Assembly (NCBI GenBank): GCA_030040115.1 | Contig: JASHUH010000517.1 | Location: 1 to 5,447 of the forward strand | Direction of reading: 5' to 3' | DNA: 5,447 bases | Origin: Acidobacteriaceae bacterium | GTDB lineage: Bacteria; Acidobacteriota; Terriglobia; Terriglobales; Acidobacteriaceae | In this document: piece by piece, positions 5,348 through 5,447 of the stretch | Position numbering within the stretch: position 1 is the stretch's first letter | How the letters are laid out: each line of letters opens with the position of its first letter | Notes under the pieces: model-generated | What the model was told of the DNA's origin: nothing | What the model saw: only the letters and a program-made list of their open reading frames with translations | Database searches by the model: none | Position numbers and translations under genes: made by a program

Positions 5348-5447
5348 TAGTCCGTGCCGGATATCGGCAAAGCATACCCTTAGACTCGGAGGGCGTTCCG
5401 ATGAAGGCGAGTGGATACTCTATATGATTCTCCTCAGTTATGGCTTC

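Larger units (their letters stand above)
4124..5447 (-). pseudogene. Possible gene broken by the insertion sequence, upstream of the TIR gene
   Basis: From the window edge (5447) one minus-strand frame is open for 33 codons up to the target site, while the other two hit stops within the first few codons. It reads EENHIEYPLAFIGTPSESKG and onward. With the element inside it, the frame stops at a TAG in the inverted repeat (5340-5342). If the element and one TA are removed, the frame continues without a stop through 4233-4127 for 36 more codons and ends at TGA (4124-4126), 16 bases before the TIR ATG. The reconstructed 69-codon tail, which becomes arginine-rich, matches nothing I recognise. A stop-free run of this length can occur by chance, so this is a hypothesis. 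The start of the frame lies outside the window. Confidence 0.3.

Noticed and set aside
5401..5427. Eight-codon plus-strand frame (MKASGYSI) as a leader peptide
   Set aside because: It is too short to support, has no regulatory context, and lies on the strand opposite to all other genes here.

Overview
The window is bacterial chromosomal DNA of moderately high GC. It carries four recognisable genes, all on the minus strand: a secreted SYLF (Ysc84-type) protein, a LuxR/NarL-type response regulator with a degenerate receiver, a membrane-anchored TIR-domain protein, and an IS630-family transposase in an apparently complete insertion sequence. The secreted SYLF protein and the intergenic low-complexity GGGA-rich tract with hairpins are compatible with a soil bacterium, perhaps Acidobacteriota. 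That assignment is an inference from general character, not from a marker gene.

Layout from left to right. 34-723 is the SYLF gene, with a good ribosome binding site and a small hairpin just before it. 724-1320 has no convincing gene. It holds a nested inverted repeat at 1114-1216, whose core forms a strong minus-strand rho-independent terminator, and a second AT-rich inverted repeat at 1275-1306. 1321-1998 is the response regulator, which this terminator probably serves. 1999-2970 is about 970 bases without a supportable gene: two short dyads and an AT-rich island upstream of the regulator, then degenerate tandem repeats and two tight hairpins. 2971-4107 is the TIR protein. 4236-5347 is the IS630-type element, bounded by 23-bp inverted repeats and a TA duplication in a CTAG target. 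5348-5447 is the flank beyond the element.

The genes do not form an obvious pathway. The most notable region is the right half. The TIR protein has a cytoplasmic TIR domain with the putative catalytic glutamate, one membrane segment and about 180 residues of unrecognised, probably extracytoplasmic sequence. The insertion sequence lies 128 bases upstream of it in the same orientation. If the element is removed with one TA copy, a 69-codon stop-free frame runs from the window edge to a stop 16 bases before the TIR start. The TIR gene may therefore once have been the second gene of an operon whose first gene was broken by the element. Codon choice in the TIR gene looks less GC-biased at third positions than in the SYLF and regulator genes, as expected for an accessory gene.
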